DNA of 64,000 nucleotides from positions 62,001 to 126,000 of the forward strand of contig NZ_SWDW01000003.1 in assembly GCF_004919045.1 (NCBI RefSeq), written 5' to 3'. Both the position numbers and the translations under genes were made by a program. Shown here piece by piece: positions 55,832 through 64,000 of this stretch (position 1 is its first letter; each line of letters opens with the position of its first letter). The notes beneath the pieces were generated by a model. It saw nothing but the letters and a program-made list of their open reading frames with translations, had not been told where the DNA came from and made no database searches. Source of the DNA: Sinomonas albida. Lineage in GTDB: Bacteria; Actinomycetota; Actinomycetes; Actinomycetales; Micrococcaceae.

Positions 55832-57439
55832 TCACATCCTGAAGACGCCGAAGGACGTCTCGGGGAGCGGTGCCTGAGCCACGACGTCGAGGGCCATGCC
55901 CAGGACCCTCCGGGTGTCGGCGGGGTCGATGACGCCGTCGTCCCAGAGCCGGGCCGTCGAGTAGTAGGGGCTGCCCTGCGCCTCGTACTGAGCCTTGATG
56001 GGCGCCTTGAACGAGTCCTCCTCCTCGACCGGCCATTCCTCGCCGCGCCCCTCGAGTTGCTCGCGCTTGACCGTTGCGAGGACGCTCGCGGCCTGATTCC
56101 CGCCCATGACGGAGATGCGGCTCGCGGGCCACATCCAGAGGAAGCGCGGCGAGTAGGCCCGCCCGCACATCGAGTAATTTCCCGCGCCGAACGAGCCGCC
56201 GATCACGACCGTGAGCTTGGGGACGCGGGTGGTCGCCACAGCGGTGACCATCTTGGCGCCGTGCTTCGCGATGCCGCCGCGCTCGTAGTCGCGGCCCACC
56301 ATGAAGCCCGAGATGTTCTGCAGGAACACGAGCGGGATGCCGCGCTGGTCGCACAGCTCGATGAAATGGGCGCCCTTCATCGCGGACTCCGAGAAGAGCA
56401 CGCCGTTGTTGGCCACGATCCCCACGGGGTGGCCGTGGATGCGCGCGAAGCCCGTCACGAGCGTCGAGCCATACTCCTTCTTGAACTCGTGGAACGCGCT
56501 CGCGTCCACGAGGCGGGCGATGACCTCGCGCACGTCGTACTGGGCGTTCACGTCGGTGGGCACCGCGCCGTAGAGCTCGCCGACCTCGGCCTTCGGCTCG
56601 GCGGCCAAGGCGACGTCCCACGGTGCGGCCTGCGGCGGCTGGAGCGTCGCGACGATGCCGCGGACGATCTCGAGCGCGTGCTCGTCGTTCTCGGCAAGAT
56701 GGTCGGCGACGCCGGAAATCCGCGCGTGGACTTCGCCGCCGCCGAGCTCCTCGGCCGAAACGATCTCGCCGATGGCCGCCTTCACGAGCGGCGGCCCGCC
56801 GAGGAAGATCGTGCCCTGGTTGCGCACGATGACCGTCTCGTCGCTCATGGCGGGCACGTACGCGCCGCCCGCCGTGCACGAGCCGAGGACGGCCGCGATC
56901 TGCGGGATCTTCGCCGCGGACATCCGGGCCTGGTTGTAGAAGATGCGCCCGAAGTGGTCACGGTCCGGGAAGACCTCGTCCTGCCGCGGCAGGAACGCGC
57001 CGCCCGAGTCGACGAGGTAGACGCACGGGAGGCGATTCTCGAGCGCGATCTCCTGGGCCCGGAGGTGCTTCTTGACCGTCATGGGGTAGTACGTGCCGCC
57101 CTTGACGGTTGCATCGTTCGAGATCACGAGCACGTGACGGCCGTGGACCAGGCCGATGCCCGCGATGACGCCCGCACCCGGGCTCTCGTCGCCGTACATG
57201 CCGTTCGCCGCGAGCGCCGAGATCTCGAGGAAGGGCGAGCCCTCGTCGAGCAGCGCGTCGATGCGCTCACGCGGGAGGAGCTTGCCGCGGGCCACGTGCC
57301 GCTCGCGCGAGCGCTGCGGGCCCCCGAGCGCCGTGGCCGCGAGGCGTTCGGCGAGCTCGCCCGCAAGGGCCCGCTGCGCGGCGTCGTTCTCGGCGAATTC
57401 GGCGCTTGCCGGATCGACGCGGCTGAGAAGGGTCTCCAT
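55832..57439 (-). CDS. Acyl-CoA carboxylase carboxyltransferase subunit (AccD1/MccB type)
   Basis: 535 aa with two crotonase-like halves. Oxyanion segments [16 protein letters not shown]-like ([18 protein letters not shown]) and [20 protein letters not shown] are typical of methylcrotonyl- and related CoA carboxylases. First gene of the minus-strand catabolic operon; ATG with GGAGG upstream. Its promoter region holds two copies of an 18-bp inverted repeat shared with the divergent TetR gene. Confidence 0.94.
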   Translation of the reverse strand: METLLSRVDPASAEFAENDAAQRALAGELAERLAATALGGPQRSRERHVARGKLLPRERIDALLDEGSPFLEISALAANGMYGDESPGAGVIAGIGLVHGRHVLVISNDATVKGGTYYPMTVKKHLRAQEIALENRLPCVYLVDSGGAFLPRQDEVFPDRDHFGRIFYNQARMSAAKIPQIAAVLGSCTAGGAYVPAMSDETVIVRNQGTIFLGGPPLVKAAIGEIVSAEELGGGEVHARISGVADHLAENDEHALEIVRGIVATLQPPQAAPWDVALAAEPKAEVGELYGAVPTDVNAQYDVREVIARLVDASAFHEFKKEYGSTLVTGFARIHGHPVGIVANNGVLFSESAMKGAHFIELCDQRGIPLVFLQNISGFMVGRDYERGGIAKHGAKMVTAVATTRVPKLTVVIGGSFGAGNYSMCGRAYSPRFLWMWPASRISVMGGNQAASVLATVKREQLEGRGEEWPVEEEDSFKAPIKAQYEAQGSPYYSTARLWDDGVIDPADTRRVLGMALDVVAQAPLPETSFGVFRM

Positions 57440-57454
57440 CGAGCCTCCGCCTTG

Positions 57455-57472
57455 GGTTAGTGACGATTAACT
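57455..57472. promoter_or_regulatory. Operator-like inverted repeat, copy 1
   Basis: GGTTAGTGACGATTAACT. Half sites GTTAGT and GATTAAC form an imperfect dyad matching copy 2 at 14 of 18 positions, and copy 2 begins 26 bp later. Lies 16 bp before the carboxyltransferase ATG. Confidence 0.65.
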
Positions 57473-57480
57473 GGAATCCA

Positions 57481-57498
57481 AGTTAGTCTTGATTAACT
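57481..57498. promoter_or_regulatory. Operator-like inverted repeat, copy 2
   Basis: AGTTAGTC-TT-GATTAACT, a nearly perfect dyad (one mismatched pair outside the centre). Lies 25 bp before the TetR ATG. Both copies stand in the 83-bp divergent gap. Confidence 0.7.
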
Positions 57499-57522
57499 GT
57501 GATGTCCAGCACAGGAGACCTC

Positions 57523-58230
57523 ATGCATGAGATTCCCAGCCCGCGCAGCGAAGCACACAGCCCGCGCAGCGAAGCACACAGCCCGCGCAGCGAAGCGAAG
57601 GCCGTCCGCCGCCAGGCGCTCCTCGATGCTGCCGCGGGGCTGTTCGCCGCCCAGGGCTTCGCGGGCGTCTCGCTCGACGATCTGGGCGCCGCCGCCGGCG
57701 TGAGCGGCCCTGCGATCTACCGCCATTTCGCGGGCAAGCAGGCCGTCCTCGGGGCGCTCCTCGTGGGGGTGAGCGAGGAGCTGCTCGCGGGCGGGCTCCG
57801 AGTCGCCGACGCGGACCAGCGCGCGAACGACGACGGCGCAGCGCAGCGGGGGGCGCAGGGGAACGCGAACGACGACGGCGCCGTCCTCCGCGCGCTGGTC
57901 GCCTTCCACGTGGACTTCGCGCTGTCGAAGCCCGAGGTGATCCGGGTCCAGGACCGCGATTTCACGAGCCTCTCCCCCGACGACCGGTCAGCGGTGCGGC
58001 GCCTTCAGCGCCGATATGTCGATGTCTGGGCGGGCGCCCTCGCCGGGCTGCACCCAGGCACGACGCCGGCGGAACTCCGCGTCCGCGCCCAGGCGGTCTT
58101 CGGACTCATCAACTCGACGCCGCATTCGGTGGGTGGGGCGCAACGCGGCGGGGGTCGTGTCCCCGCCGCGCGCGCCCGCGAACTGCTCAGCGCCATGGCG
58201 CTAGCCGCACTCACGGCGCCGGCGCCCTAG
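57523..58230 (+). CDS. TetR-family regulator of the carboxylase operon
   Basis: 235 aa. HTH at about residues 25-72 (RRQALLDAAAGLFAAQGFAGVSLDDL, then SGPAIYRHFAGKQAVL) after an N-terminal extension made of three SPRSEAH repeats encoded by 21-bp DNA repeats. C-terminal ligand domain. The ATG at 57523 has AGGAG five bases upstream and is preferred to GTG 57499/ATG 57502. Divergent from the carboxylase genes; the syntenic M. tuberculosis locus also has a TetR gene (Rv2506). Likely binds the two inverted repeats and senses an acyl-CoA. Confidence 0.9.
   Translation: MHEIPSPRSEAHSPRSEAHSPRSEAKAVRRQALLDAAAGLFAAQGFAGVSLDDLGAAAGVSGPAIYRHFAGKQAVLGALLVGVSEELLAGGLRVADADQRANDDGAAQRGAQGNANDDGAVLRALVAFHVDFALSKPEVIRVQDRDFTSLSPDDRSAVRRLQRRYVDVWAGALAGLHPGTTPAELRVRAQAVFGLINSTPHSVGGAQRGGGRVPAARARELLSAMALAALTAPAP
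57538..57599. repeat. Three near-perfect 21-bp tandem repeats in the TetR gene
   Basis: Unit AGC-CCG-CGC-AGC-GAA-GCA-CAC encodes SPRSEAH; two full copies plus a third of 18 bp. It lengthens the N-terminal arm before the HTH. Confidence 0.85.
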
Positions 58231-58245
58231 CCGCTCCCCGCGAAA

Positions 58246-58263
58246 CGGCTTCCCCCGAAGCCG
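58246..58263. terminator. Bidirectional hairpin between TetR and bkdC
   Basis: CGGCTTC (58246-58252), CCCC loop, GAAGCCG (58257-58263) in the 64-bp convergent gap. No T-run. Confidence 0.55.
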
Positions 58264-58294
58264 GGACCCTGGGCCGCTCCGCGAGGGAGTCTGA

Positions 58295-59887
58295 TCACAC
58301 CATCGCCAGGACCGTGCCGGGATCGGCCATGATGGCGCCGACATCGGCAAGGAACCGCGACCCCTGCTCGCCGTCGACCAGGCGGTGGTCGAAGGAGAGC
58401 GAGAGCGTCATGACGTCGCGCAGAGCGACCTCGCCTCGGTATTCCCAGGGCAGTCGGCGCACCTGGCCCATCGCGAGGATGGCCGCCTCGCCGGGGTTGA
58501 GGATGGGAGTGCCCGCATCGACGCCGAAGACTCCGATATTCGTGATCGTGATCGTCCCACCCGACAAGTCGGCCGGGCTCGCGTGCCCTTCGCGCGCCGA
58601 CGTCGCGAGCTGGCTGATGGCGTCAGCAAGCTGCGCGAGTTCCATGGAGTCCGCGTCCTTGACGTTCGGGACCATGAGGCCACGCGGCGTGGCCGCCGCG
58701 AAGCCGAGGTTCACGTAGTGGTATTGGACGATCTCCTGCGCTGCCTCGTCCCAGTGCGAGTTGAGCGACGGGCTGCGTCGCAGGGCGATAAGCACTGCCT
58801 TCGCGACGAGAGTCATGGGAGTGAGCTTGACGCCCGCGAACGCCTTCGACGCCTTGAGGCGGGCCAGGAGCTCCATCGCCGGGGTGACGTCGACCGTCAG
58901 GAATTCGCTGGCGTGCGGCGCCGAGAACGCGCTCGCGACCATGGCCGCGGCGGTGTGCTTGCGCACGCCGCGGATCGGCGTCCGCGTCTCCCGCTCACCA
59001 CGAACGACGGCGGCGGCCGCTCCCCGCGCTGGCCCACCCTGCTCTGGGCGAACCTGCTCTGGCCCACCTTGCTCCGGCCCAGCCTGCGCGAGTCCTTCCT
59101 TGCCGAGCCCGTCCTGCTCAGGCGTGCCGACGCGGCTCAGCACGTCGTCACGGGTCACGAGCCCCCTGGGCCCGGAGCCACGAACCGTGCCGAGATCCAC
59201 GCCGAGGTCCTTCGCAAGCTTTCGCACGGGCGGGGTCGAGCGCGGGCGCTCCGCTCGCTCGGGCTCCGCCGGCGCAACGGGCTGGGCATCCCGCGGTGCC
59301 GGGGCGGCAGCCTGCGACTCCCGGTCGGGCGCGGCCCGGGCCGCGGGCTCGACCGGCGCAGCTGGGGCCGCCTGGGCGGGCGCAGCCGCGGGCTCGTCCG
59401 GTACAGCCGGGGCCGTCTGGGCCGGCGCAGCCGCCGTGGGCTCGTCCGGGACAGCCGAGGCCGCCTGGGCAGGCGCAGCCGGGGCCGCCTGCGCGGGGGC
59501 CGCCCCGGCCCAGCTGCGCACCTTGCGCGCCGGGCGGCCCGTGCCTTCCGGCATCGCACCGTAGCCCACGAGGTTCGGCTCGCGTTTCGGAGCGCCTCCT
59601 CCTGAACCCCCGCCAGGCTCCTGGCCCTCGACCTCGAACTCCGCGATCGGGGCCCCGACCGCGACCACCTGACCCGGTTCCGCGAGGAGCGCCGTGACCT
59701 TACCCGTGTAGGGGCTCGGGAGCTCGACGACGGCCTTCGCCGTCTCGACCTCGCCGATCACTTGGTTGAGCTGGACCGTGTCGCCGACCGCGACCCGCCA
59801 CGCCACGATCTCCGACTCGGTCAGGCCTTCGCCGAGATCCGGCAGTCGGAATTCCCTGGTGTGCGTTCCCACGCTCGCCACGCTCAT
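58295..59887 (-). CDS. bkdC: Branched-chain 2-oxoacid dehydrogenase E2 (dihydrolipoyl acyltransferase)
   Basis: 530 aa. One lipoyl domain with K51 (EVETAKAVVELPSP), a long Ala/Pro/Gln linker with repeated PAQ and VPDEP units, a peripheral-subunit-binding domain (VRKLAKDLGVDLGTVRGSGPRGLVTRDDV), a second GPEQ-repeat linker, and the catalytic domain ending with SFDHRLVDGEQG (His about 501). ATG overlaps the E1beta stop by 4 nt. E3 is not encoded nearby, so a shared Lpd is expected. Confidence 0.94.
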   Translation of the reverse strand: MSVASVGTHTREFRLPDLGEGLTESEIVAWRVAVGDTVQLNQVIGEVETAKAVVELPSPYTGKVTALLAEPGQVVAVGAPIAEFEVEGQEPGGGSGGGAPKREPNLVGYGAMPEGTGRPARKVRSWAGAAPAQAAPAAPAQAASAVPDEPTAAAPAQTAPAVPDEPAAAPAQAAPAAPVEPAARAAPDRESQAAAPAPRDAQPVAPAEPERAERPRSTPPVRKLAKDLGVDLGTVRGSGPRGLVTRDDVLSRVGTPEQDGLGKEGLAQAGPEQGGPEQVRPEQGGPARGAAAAVVRGERETRTPIRGVRKHTAAAMVASAFSAPHASEFLTVDVTPAMELLARLKASKAFAGVKLTPMTLVAKAVLIALRRSPSLNSHWDEAAQEIVQYHYVNLGFAAATPRGLMVPNVKDADSMELAQLADAISQLATSAREGHASPADLSGGTITITNIGVFGVDAGTPILNPGEAAILAMGQVRRLPWEYRGEVALRDVMTLSLSFDHRLVDGEQGSRFLADVGAIMADPGTVLAMV

Positions 59888-60930
59888 TCGCCCTCCTCGG
59901 TCCCGCTCAGGGAGTTCGGTCGGCCAAGCGCCCGGTCCACTCCGTCGAGGATCCGATCGAGGTCCGGGAGGTGGTGGAACTCGAGCTTCGAGTACGGGTA
60001 CGGGACGTCGAAGCCCGTGACCCGCACAGGCGCATGCTCGAGGTAGTAGAAGCAGCGCTCGGTGATGCTCGCCGCGATCTCGCCGCCGAGGCCGCCGCTC
60101 TGCGAGGCCTCGTGTGCAATGACGAGCCGCCCGGTCTTCCGCACCGACGCCTCGAGCGTCGCGTAGTCGACCGGCGCGAGGGAACGGAGGTCGATGACCT
60201 CGACCGACACGCCCTCGTCCGAGGCGGCAACCGCCGCGTCGAGGCACGTCTTGACGAGCGGGCCGTAGGAGACAAGGGTCACGTCGTGGCCCTCGGCCAT
60301 GACGCGGGCCGATCCCATGCCGAGCCCGTCCGGGGCATCCAGGCCGAACGACTCGTCGACGTCGCCCTTGTCGTGATAGCGGCGCTTCGGCTCGAAGAAC
60401 ACGACCGGGTCGTCGCACGCGATGGCCTGCTGGATCATCGAATACGCGTCCTGCGGGTTGGAGACCGCCATAACCCGCAGGCCGGCCGTGTGCGCGAAGT
60501 ACGCCTCGGGCGATTCCGAGTGGTGCTCGGGCGACCCGATGCCACCGCCGAACGGGATGCGAATGGTCAGCGGGACCTTGACCCGGCCCAGAGTCCGGAA
60601 GTGGAGCTTCGCCACCTGGGCCACGATCTGATCGAACGCGGGATACACGAAGCCGTCGAACTGGATCTCGACCACCGGCCGGTATCCGCGGTAGGCCATG
60701 CCGATCGCCGTTCCCATGATCCCGGACTCGGCGAGCGGCGTGTCGATGACCCGGTGAGCCCCGAAATCCTTCTGGAGACCGTCCGTGATACGGAAGACGC
60801 CGCCGAGCTTTCCGATGTCCTCGCCCATGAGCACGACCTTGGAGTCGCGCTCCATGGCGCGGCGGAGGCCGGCGTTGAGGGCCTTGGCGAACGTCATCTG
60901 CGACGTGTTCGGGGCTGTCTGCTCAGTCAT
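59884..60930 (-). CDS. bkdB: Branched-chain 2-oxoacid dehydrogenase E1 beta
   Basis: 348 aa. Transketolase-like Pyr domain and C-terminal domain: MGEDIGKLGGVFRITDGLQ, DTPLAESGIMGTAIGMA, EIQFDGFVYPAFDQIV and VEVIDLRSLAPVD. Pairs with E1 alpha to decarboxylate branched 2-oxoacids. Start shares a base with the E1alpha stop. Confidence 0.95.
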   Translation of the reverse strand: MTEQTAPNTSQMTFAKALNAGLRRAMERDSKVVLMGEDIGKLGGVFRITDGLQKDFGAHRVIDTPLAESGIMGTAIGMAYRGYRPVVEIQFDGFVYPAFDQIVAQVAKLHFRTLGRVKVPLTIRIPFGGGIGSPEHHSESPEAYFAHTAGLRVMAVSNPQDAYSMIQQAIACDDPVVFFEPKRRYHDKGDVDESFGLDAPDGLGMGSARVMAEGHDVTLVSYGPLVKTCLDAAVAASDEGVSVEVIDLRSLAPVDYATLEASVRKTGRLVIAHEASQSGGLGGEIAASITERCFYYLEHAPVRVTGFDVPYPYSKLEFHHLPDLDRILDGVDRALGRPNSLSGTEEGE

Positions 60931-62072
60931 CAGTGCCCTCCTTCTGCATGTGCTCCGGCGAGGCCGGACTGATAGCGCTCGTAGTGGTCACGCTGCCGCT
61001 CGAGCACGGCGTGGGGTCCGGCATAGACGTGGGCGAACACGTCCTCGGGTGCCGGGTCCGGCATGTGGATCGTGGCCTCACGCAGCTCTGCGCCGACCTT
61101 GTCGGCCTTCGCGGCGACCCGCGCGCGCACCTCGTCGTCGAGCAGGCCCCGGCTCTCGAGGTAGCGCTCGAGCCGCGCGATCGGATCGCGCTCCTTCCAG
61201 TCCTCGAGTTCGTTGGCGTCCCGGTACCTGGTGGGGTCGTCCGCCGTCGTATGCGGGCCCATGCGGTAGGTGACTGCCTCGATGTAGGAGGGGCCATTCC
61301 CGGAGCGGGCTCGCTCCAGGGCCTCGCGCGTCGCGGCGAGGCAGGCGAGCACGTCGTTGCCGTCGACGCGGACGCTGGGGATGCCGAAGCCCGGAGCGCG
61401 GAGCGCAATCGGCACATGGGCCTGCAGCCCGACCGGCTCCGAGATGGCCCACTGGTTGTTCTGGCAGAAGAAGACGACGGGCGCCTGATAGCTCGCGGCA
61501 AACACCATCGACTCGTTGACATCGCCCTGGCTCGTCGCGCCGTCGCCGAAATAGGTGACGACAGCGGTCTCGGCGCCGTCGAACTGGACTCCCATCGCGT
61601 AGCCCACGGCGTGCAGCGTGTGGGCGCCGATCACCACTTGGGACGGTGCCATGTTGAATTCGTAGGGGTCCCAGCCCGAGTGGGCGTTGCCGCGCCATTG
61701 GCGGACCAAGTCCGGCAGGGCGACGCCCCGCACGTACGCGACGCCGATCTCCCGATAGCTGGGGAAGATGAAATCGTCGGCCGCAACGGCCCGCGCCGAG
61801 CCCACCTGTGCGGCCTCTTGGCCGACGAACGGGGGCCAGAGGCCCAATTGTCCCTGCCGCTGGAGGGCGGTGCCCTCCGCGTCGACACGGCGGGCGACGA
61901 CCATGTCCTCGTACAGCGAGACGAGAAGCTGGGCGCCGTCGTCGCCTTCGACGTCGGCTAGGTAACGGTCGTACCGCTCGTGGCGGTGCCGAGCGCCATC
62001 AGGCGAGAGTAGCTGGATCGGCGACCCGTCGTCGCCGGCGGTCATGTGATACGTGGACACTTCGGTTCGCAT
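60930..62072 (-). CDS. bkdA: Branched-chain 2-oxoacid dehydrogenase E1 alpha
   Basis: 380 aa. Thiamine diphosphate motif GDG...NN begins at G176 (GDGATSQGDVNESMVFAAS, then CQNNQWAIS), and RTEVEVGPH-type phosphorylation loop is represented by TYRMGPHTTADDPTRY. First gene of bkdABC. ATG 62072 or ATG 62045 could be the start; neither has a clear Shine-Dalgarno. Divergent from the Lrp/AsnC gene over 139 bp. Confidence 0.94.
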   Translation of the reverse strand: MRTEVSTYHMTAGDDGSPIQLLSPDGARHRHERYDRYLADVEGDDGAQLLVSLYEDMVVARRVDAEGTALQRQGQLGLWPPFVGQEAAQVGSARAVAADDFIFPSYREIGVAYVRGVALPDLVRQWRGNAHSGWDPYEFNMAPSQVVIGAHTLHAVGYAMGVQFDGAETAVVTYFGDGATSQGDVNESMVFAASYQAPVVFFCQNNQWAISEPVGLQAHVPIALRAPGFGIPSVRVDGNDVLACLAATREALERARSGNGPSYIEAVTYRMGPHTTADDPTRYRDANELEDWKERDPIARLERYLESRGLLDDEVRARVAAKADKVGAELREATIHMPDPAPEDVFAHVYAGPHAVLERQRDHYERYQSGLAGAHAEGGH

Positions 62073-62112
62073 CCCTATCTGCTCGCGGGAGGCCTGTAGG
62101 CCCCCGGGTTAA

Positions 62113-62128
62113 TGTGACGATACTCACA
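62113..62128. promoter_or_regulatory. CRP/GlxR-type site TGTGA-N6-TCACA
   Basis: Exact consensus half sites TGTGA and TCACA around CGATAC, 40 bp upstream of the bkdA start and 84 bp from the Lrp gene. Suggests cAMP-receptor-type control of branched-chain catabolism. Confidence 0.6.
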
Positions 62129-62198
62129 ACGAACAGGGGGTACAACCAACCGCGCCGAAACTGAGCAGGATGCCCTATTCGGCGGTGCGCTACCGTGC

Positions 62199-62204
62199 TA
62201 ATCT
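62199..62204 (+). promoter_or_regulatory. -10 box of the Lrp/AsnC gene (decides the start)
   Basis: TAATCT, 7 nt before the ATG at 62212; an in-frame ATG at 62170 lies upstream of it and is unlikely. Confidence 0.5.
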
Positions 62205-62211
62205 GCGCATC

Positions 62212-62685
62212 ATGCACCCCGTGGATGCCACCGACACCCGAATCTTGCGCGCTCTCGCCGTCGACCCGCGCAGAACCGTCGTGGCGCTCGCCCAAGAGCT
62301 GGGCCTCTCGCGCAATACGGTTCAGGCACGCCTGTCCCGCCTCGAGCAGCACGCGTTCCTCGCCTTCGACCGCCGCATCAACCCGGCCTCCCTCGGATAT
62401 CCACTCCTTGCGTTCATCACGGTGCATGTCCAACAGCGCAAGCTCGGCCCCATCACGGAGGCGATCGCCCAGATCCCGGAAGTGCTCGAGGGGCACGGCC
62501 TGACGGGCACCGCGGACCTCCTGCTCCGCGTCGTCGCCGTCGACGCCGAGGACCTGTTCCGGATCAACGGCAAGATCCTCGCGTGCGACGGTGTCGAACG
62601 GACCGACACGGCTCTCGCCATGGGAGAGCTCGTTCCGTTCCGCATGGACCCGCTCCTCGAACGGGGTCCGCGGCCAGCCGGTTAG
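62212..62685 (+). CDS. Lrp/AsnC-family regulator (probable BkdR)
   Basis: 157 aa. N-terminal HTH (DTRILRALAVDPRRTVVALAQELGLSRNTVQARLSRLE) and a C-terminal RAM effector domain (FITVHVQQRKLGPITEAIAQIPEVLEGHGLTGTADLLLRVVA). Lrp-family BkdR proteins commonly control bkd operons in response to branched-chain amino acids; divergent placement next to bkdA supports that role. Transcription seems leaderless. Confidence 0.9.
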   Translation: MHPVDATDTRILRALAVDPRRTVVALAQELGLSRNTVQARLSRLEQHAFLAFDRRINPASLGYPLLAFITVHVQQRKLGPITEAIAQIPEVLEGHGLTGTADLLLRVVAVDAEDLFRINGKILACDGVERTDTALAMGELVPFRMDPLLERGPRPAG

Positions 62686-62718
62686 GGACATGACCGTTCT
62701 TGTCACAGAATTGGGGTC

Positions 62719-64000
62719 ATGGACGTCGTCTTGGATGTCATGCTCCTTGGCCAACGCCGCTTTCATGAACTGAGCCTGCGGGCCCAGGTCGTCTTGAGGC
62801 AGCTGCCGCTCAACCTCACGATGATCCTGGTGTGCGGGATCTCCGTGCTCTCGGACACGTCCGACTTCGCGGACCTCGGATTCGTGGCCAGCCAGCTGCT
62901 GGCGCTGGCCCTTCTGGGTGCCTGCGCGGCGGTTCCGTGGGATCGACTTCCCTACTGGTCCTTCCTCGTCATCCCGGTGCTGGACTTCTATCCGATCGCG
63001 CTGCTCAGATTCTCCGACAACGACCTGCTGCCCGGACTCGGCCTCCTGGCGGTCTTTCCCGTGATGTGGCTCGCGGGCTCGGGCTACCGGCCACGCGGCG
63101 CGGTCGCCTTCGGAACGATCTCGACCCTCCTCATGGTCTGGGTCCCCCACTTCCTCGACGGAACGGCGAACGTCAGCACGCTCTCGTCCGAGCTCCTCAC
63201 GCCGTTCACGATGCTCACGGTCGGGGTGGCCACGTCGGTCAGCGCTCTGAGCAGCAGCGCCCAGCGCCGCCAGATCGCGGAGCTGCTCGATCGCAGCGAG
63301 ACGCGCCAGCAGCTCCTCGAGACGATCGTCGACACGGTCGATGTCGGGGTCGTCGTCGTCGATACCGCTGGGGAGATCCTGCTCATGAATGCCCGGCAGC
63401 AGGAGCTGCACCGTGCTGCCCTTCCCGACGGCGCCGATACGGCGCGCGAGCCCGAGCTGCTGGTCTTCGCAGACGGATCCGACAAACTCGTCCCGAGCGA
63501 GCGACGCCCTGCCGCGCGGGCCGTGGCCGGCGAGACGATCACGCACGAGCTATTCCGGCTCGGAACCGGGCAACGGTCCCGAACCGTGTCCGTCTCTGCT
63601 CGACCGTTCCGCGACGCGGGCGGAGAGATGATGGGATCGGCCTTGGCCTTCTCCGACGTCACCGACGTGGTCGCGGCCGTGCGTGCCCGCGACACGTTCC
63701 TCGCGGCAATGTCGCACGAGTTCCGGACACCGCTCACGAGTCTCCTCGGCTACGCCGAGCTGCTCCACGACGACCCTTCACTGAGCCCCGCCGCCCGCTC
63801 CGACACACTCGTCATGGCCCGCAATGCACGGCACCTCAACAAGATGGTGGACGACATCTTGGCCGCCGCAACGCCCGGCGCCACGGAGACGCACCAGCCC
63901 AGCGCCATGGACCTCGCCCAGCTCGTCCGCGACGCCGTGGACTCGGCGTCGCCGGATGCGGCGCGCCGTGACATCACCATCCACCTCACGGCCGACGGCG
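62719..64000 (+). CDS. Sensor histidine kinase with PAS domain (truncated by window end)
   Basis: 427 codons seen. Six or so N-terminal membrane helices (about residues 30-180), a coiled linker, a PAS domain (LLETIVDTVDVGVVVVDTAGEILLMNARQQ), then HisKA with the phospho-acceptor H333 in AMSHEFRTPLTSLLGYAELL. The HATPase domain has just begun when the window ends. Signal unknown; follows the Lrp gene by 33 bp but the cognate response regulator is outside. Confidence 0.92.
   Translation, partial: MDVVLDVMLLGQRRFHELSLRAQVVLRQLPLNLTMILVCGISVLSDTSDFADLGFVASQLLALALLGACAAVPWDRLPYWSFLVIPVLDFYPIALLRFSDNDLLPGLGLLAVFPVMWLAGSGYRPRGAVAFGTISTLLMVWVPHFLDGTANVSTLSSELLTPFTMLTVGVATSVSALSSSAQRRQIAELLDRSETRQQLLETIVDTVDVGVVVVDTAGEILLMNARQQELHRAALPDGADTAREPELLVFADGSDKLVPSERRPAARAVAGETITHELFRLGTGQRSRTVSVSARPFRDAGGEMMGSALAFSDVTDVVAAVRARDTFLAAMSHEFRTPLTSLLGYAELLHDDPSLSPAARSDTLVMARNARHLNKMVDDILAAATPGATETHQPSAMDLAQLVRDAVDSASPDAARRDITIHLTADG

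Overview
The window is high-GC DNA (roughly 70% by eye) from an actinobacterium. Marker gene order (ftsK-rnj-dapA-dapB; rimP-nusA-ylxR-infB-rbfA-truB-ribF; dxr-rip-ispG-GNAT next to proS), the IF-2 linker style and the lipoprotein and DUF families point to Micrococcaceae, most like Sinomonas or Arthrobacter. That assignment is from gene content and order, not from a search. Coding density is very high: no stretch over about 210 bases lacks a gene. I see no rRNA, tRNA, CRISPR array, prophage, transposase or integrase.

Layout. 1-9.5 kb: start of ftsK, RNase J, dapA and dapB (lysine/peptidoglycan precursor pathway) with a nitrilase-fold hydrolase, a DUF1624-like membrane protein and a secreted lipoprotein/PKD-like pair. 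9.5-15.2 kb: a complete late molybdenum-cofactor set (moaE, mog/moaB, moaC, moeA on minus; moaA, moaD on plus) around a membrane-anchored YedY/SUOX-type molybdoenzyme. 15.2-22.3 kb: LolA-like secreted protein plus ABC exporter, then M16 peptidase, pnp and rpsO. 22.4-24.6 kb: kynU-kynA tryptophan catabolism. 24.6-33.8 kb: the RNA-processing/translation-initiation block ribF, truB, rbfA, infB, ylxR, nusA, rimP, with two small membrane proteins and a guanine-deaminase-like enzyme inserted. 33.8-41 kb: DUF4439, VIT metal transporter, APH-type kinase, PLP decarboxylase, TauE/SafE exporter, proS. 41-43.2 kb: DrrAB-like exporter plus TetR, preceded by a 20-bp perfect palindrome. 43.1-48.1 kb: GNAT, ispG, YciI, site-2 protease, dxr. 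48.2-48.8 kb: a higBA toxin-antitoxin module. 49.6-62.7 kb: a branched-chain amino-acid degradation region (CitE-type lyase, MaoC hydratase, CoA transferase A/B, acyl-CoA dehydrogenase, biotin-dependent carboxylase A/B, TetR, then BCKDH E2-E1beta-E1alpha and a divergent Lrp/AsnC regulator). It ends with a truncated sensor histidine kinase.

How the genes work together. The 49.6-62 kb region can take branched-chain 2-oxoacids to acyl-CoAs (BkdABC), oxidise them, carboxylate 3-methylcrotonyl-CoA, hydrate it and cleave the HMG-CoA; the CoA transferase, MaoC and CitE-type lyase also match the itaconate route known from the syntenic Mycobacterium tuberculosis locus Rv2495c-Rv2506. Two matching 18-bp inverted repeats between the carboxylase and its TetR gene, and a TGTGA-N6-TCACA site between bkdA and the Lrp gene, are the visible control elements.

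A recurrent pattern is a TANNNT -10 box placed exactly 6-7 nt before the start codon at 14 genes, which implies widespread leaderless mRNAs and fixes several start codons. No clearly new defence or mobile system is seen; the most interesting points are regulatory architecture and the dual Sec/Tat-type molybdoenzyme.
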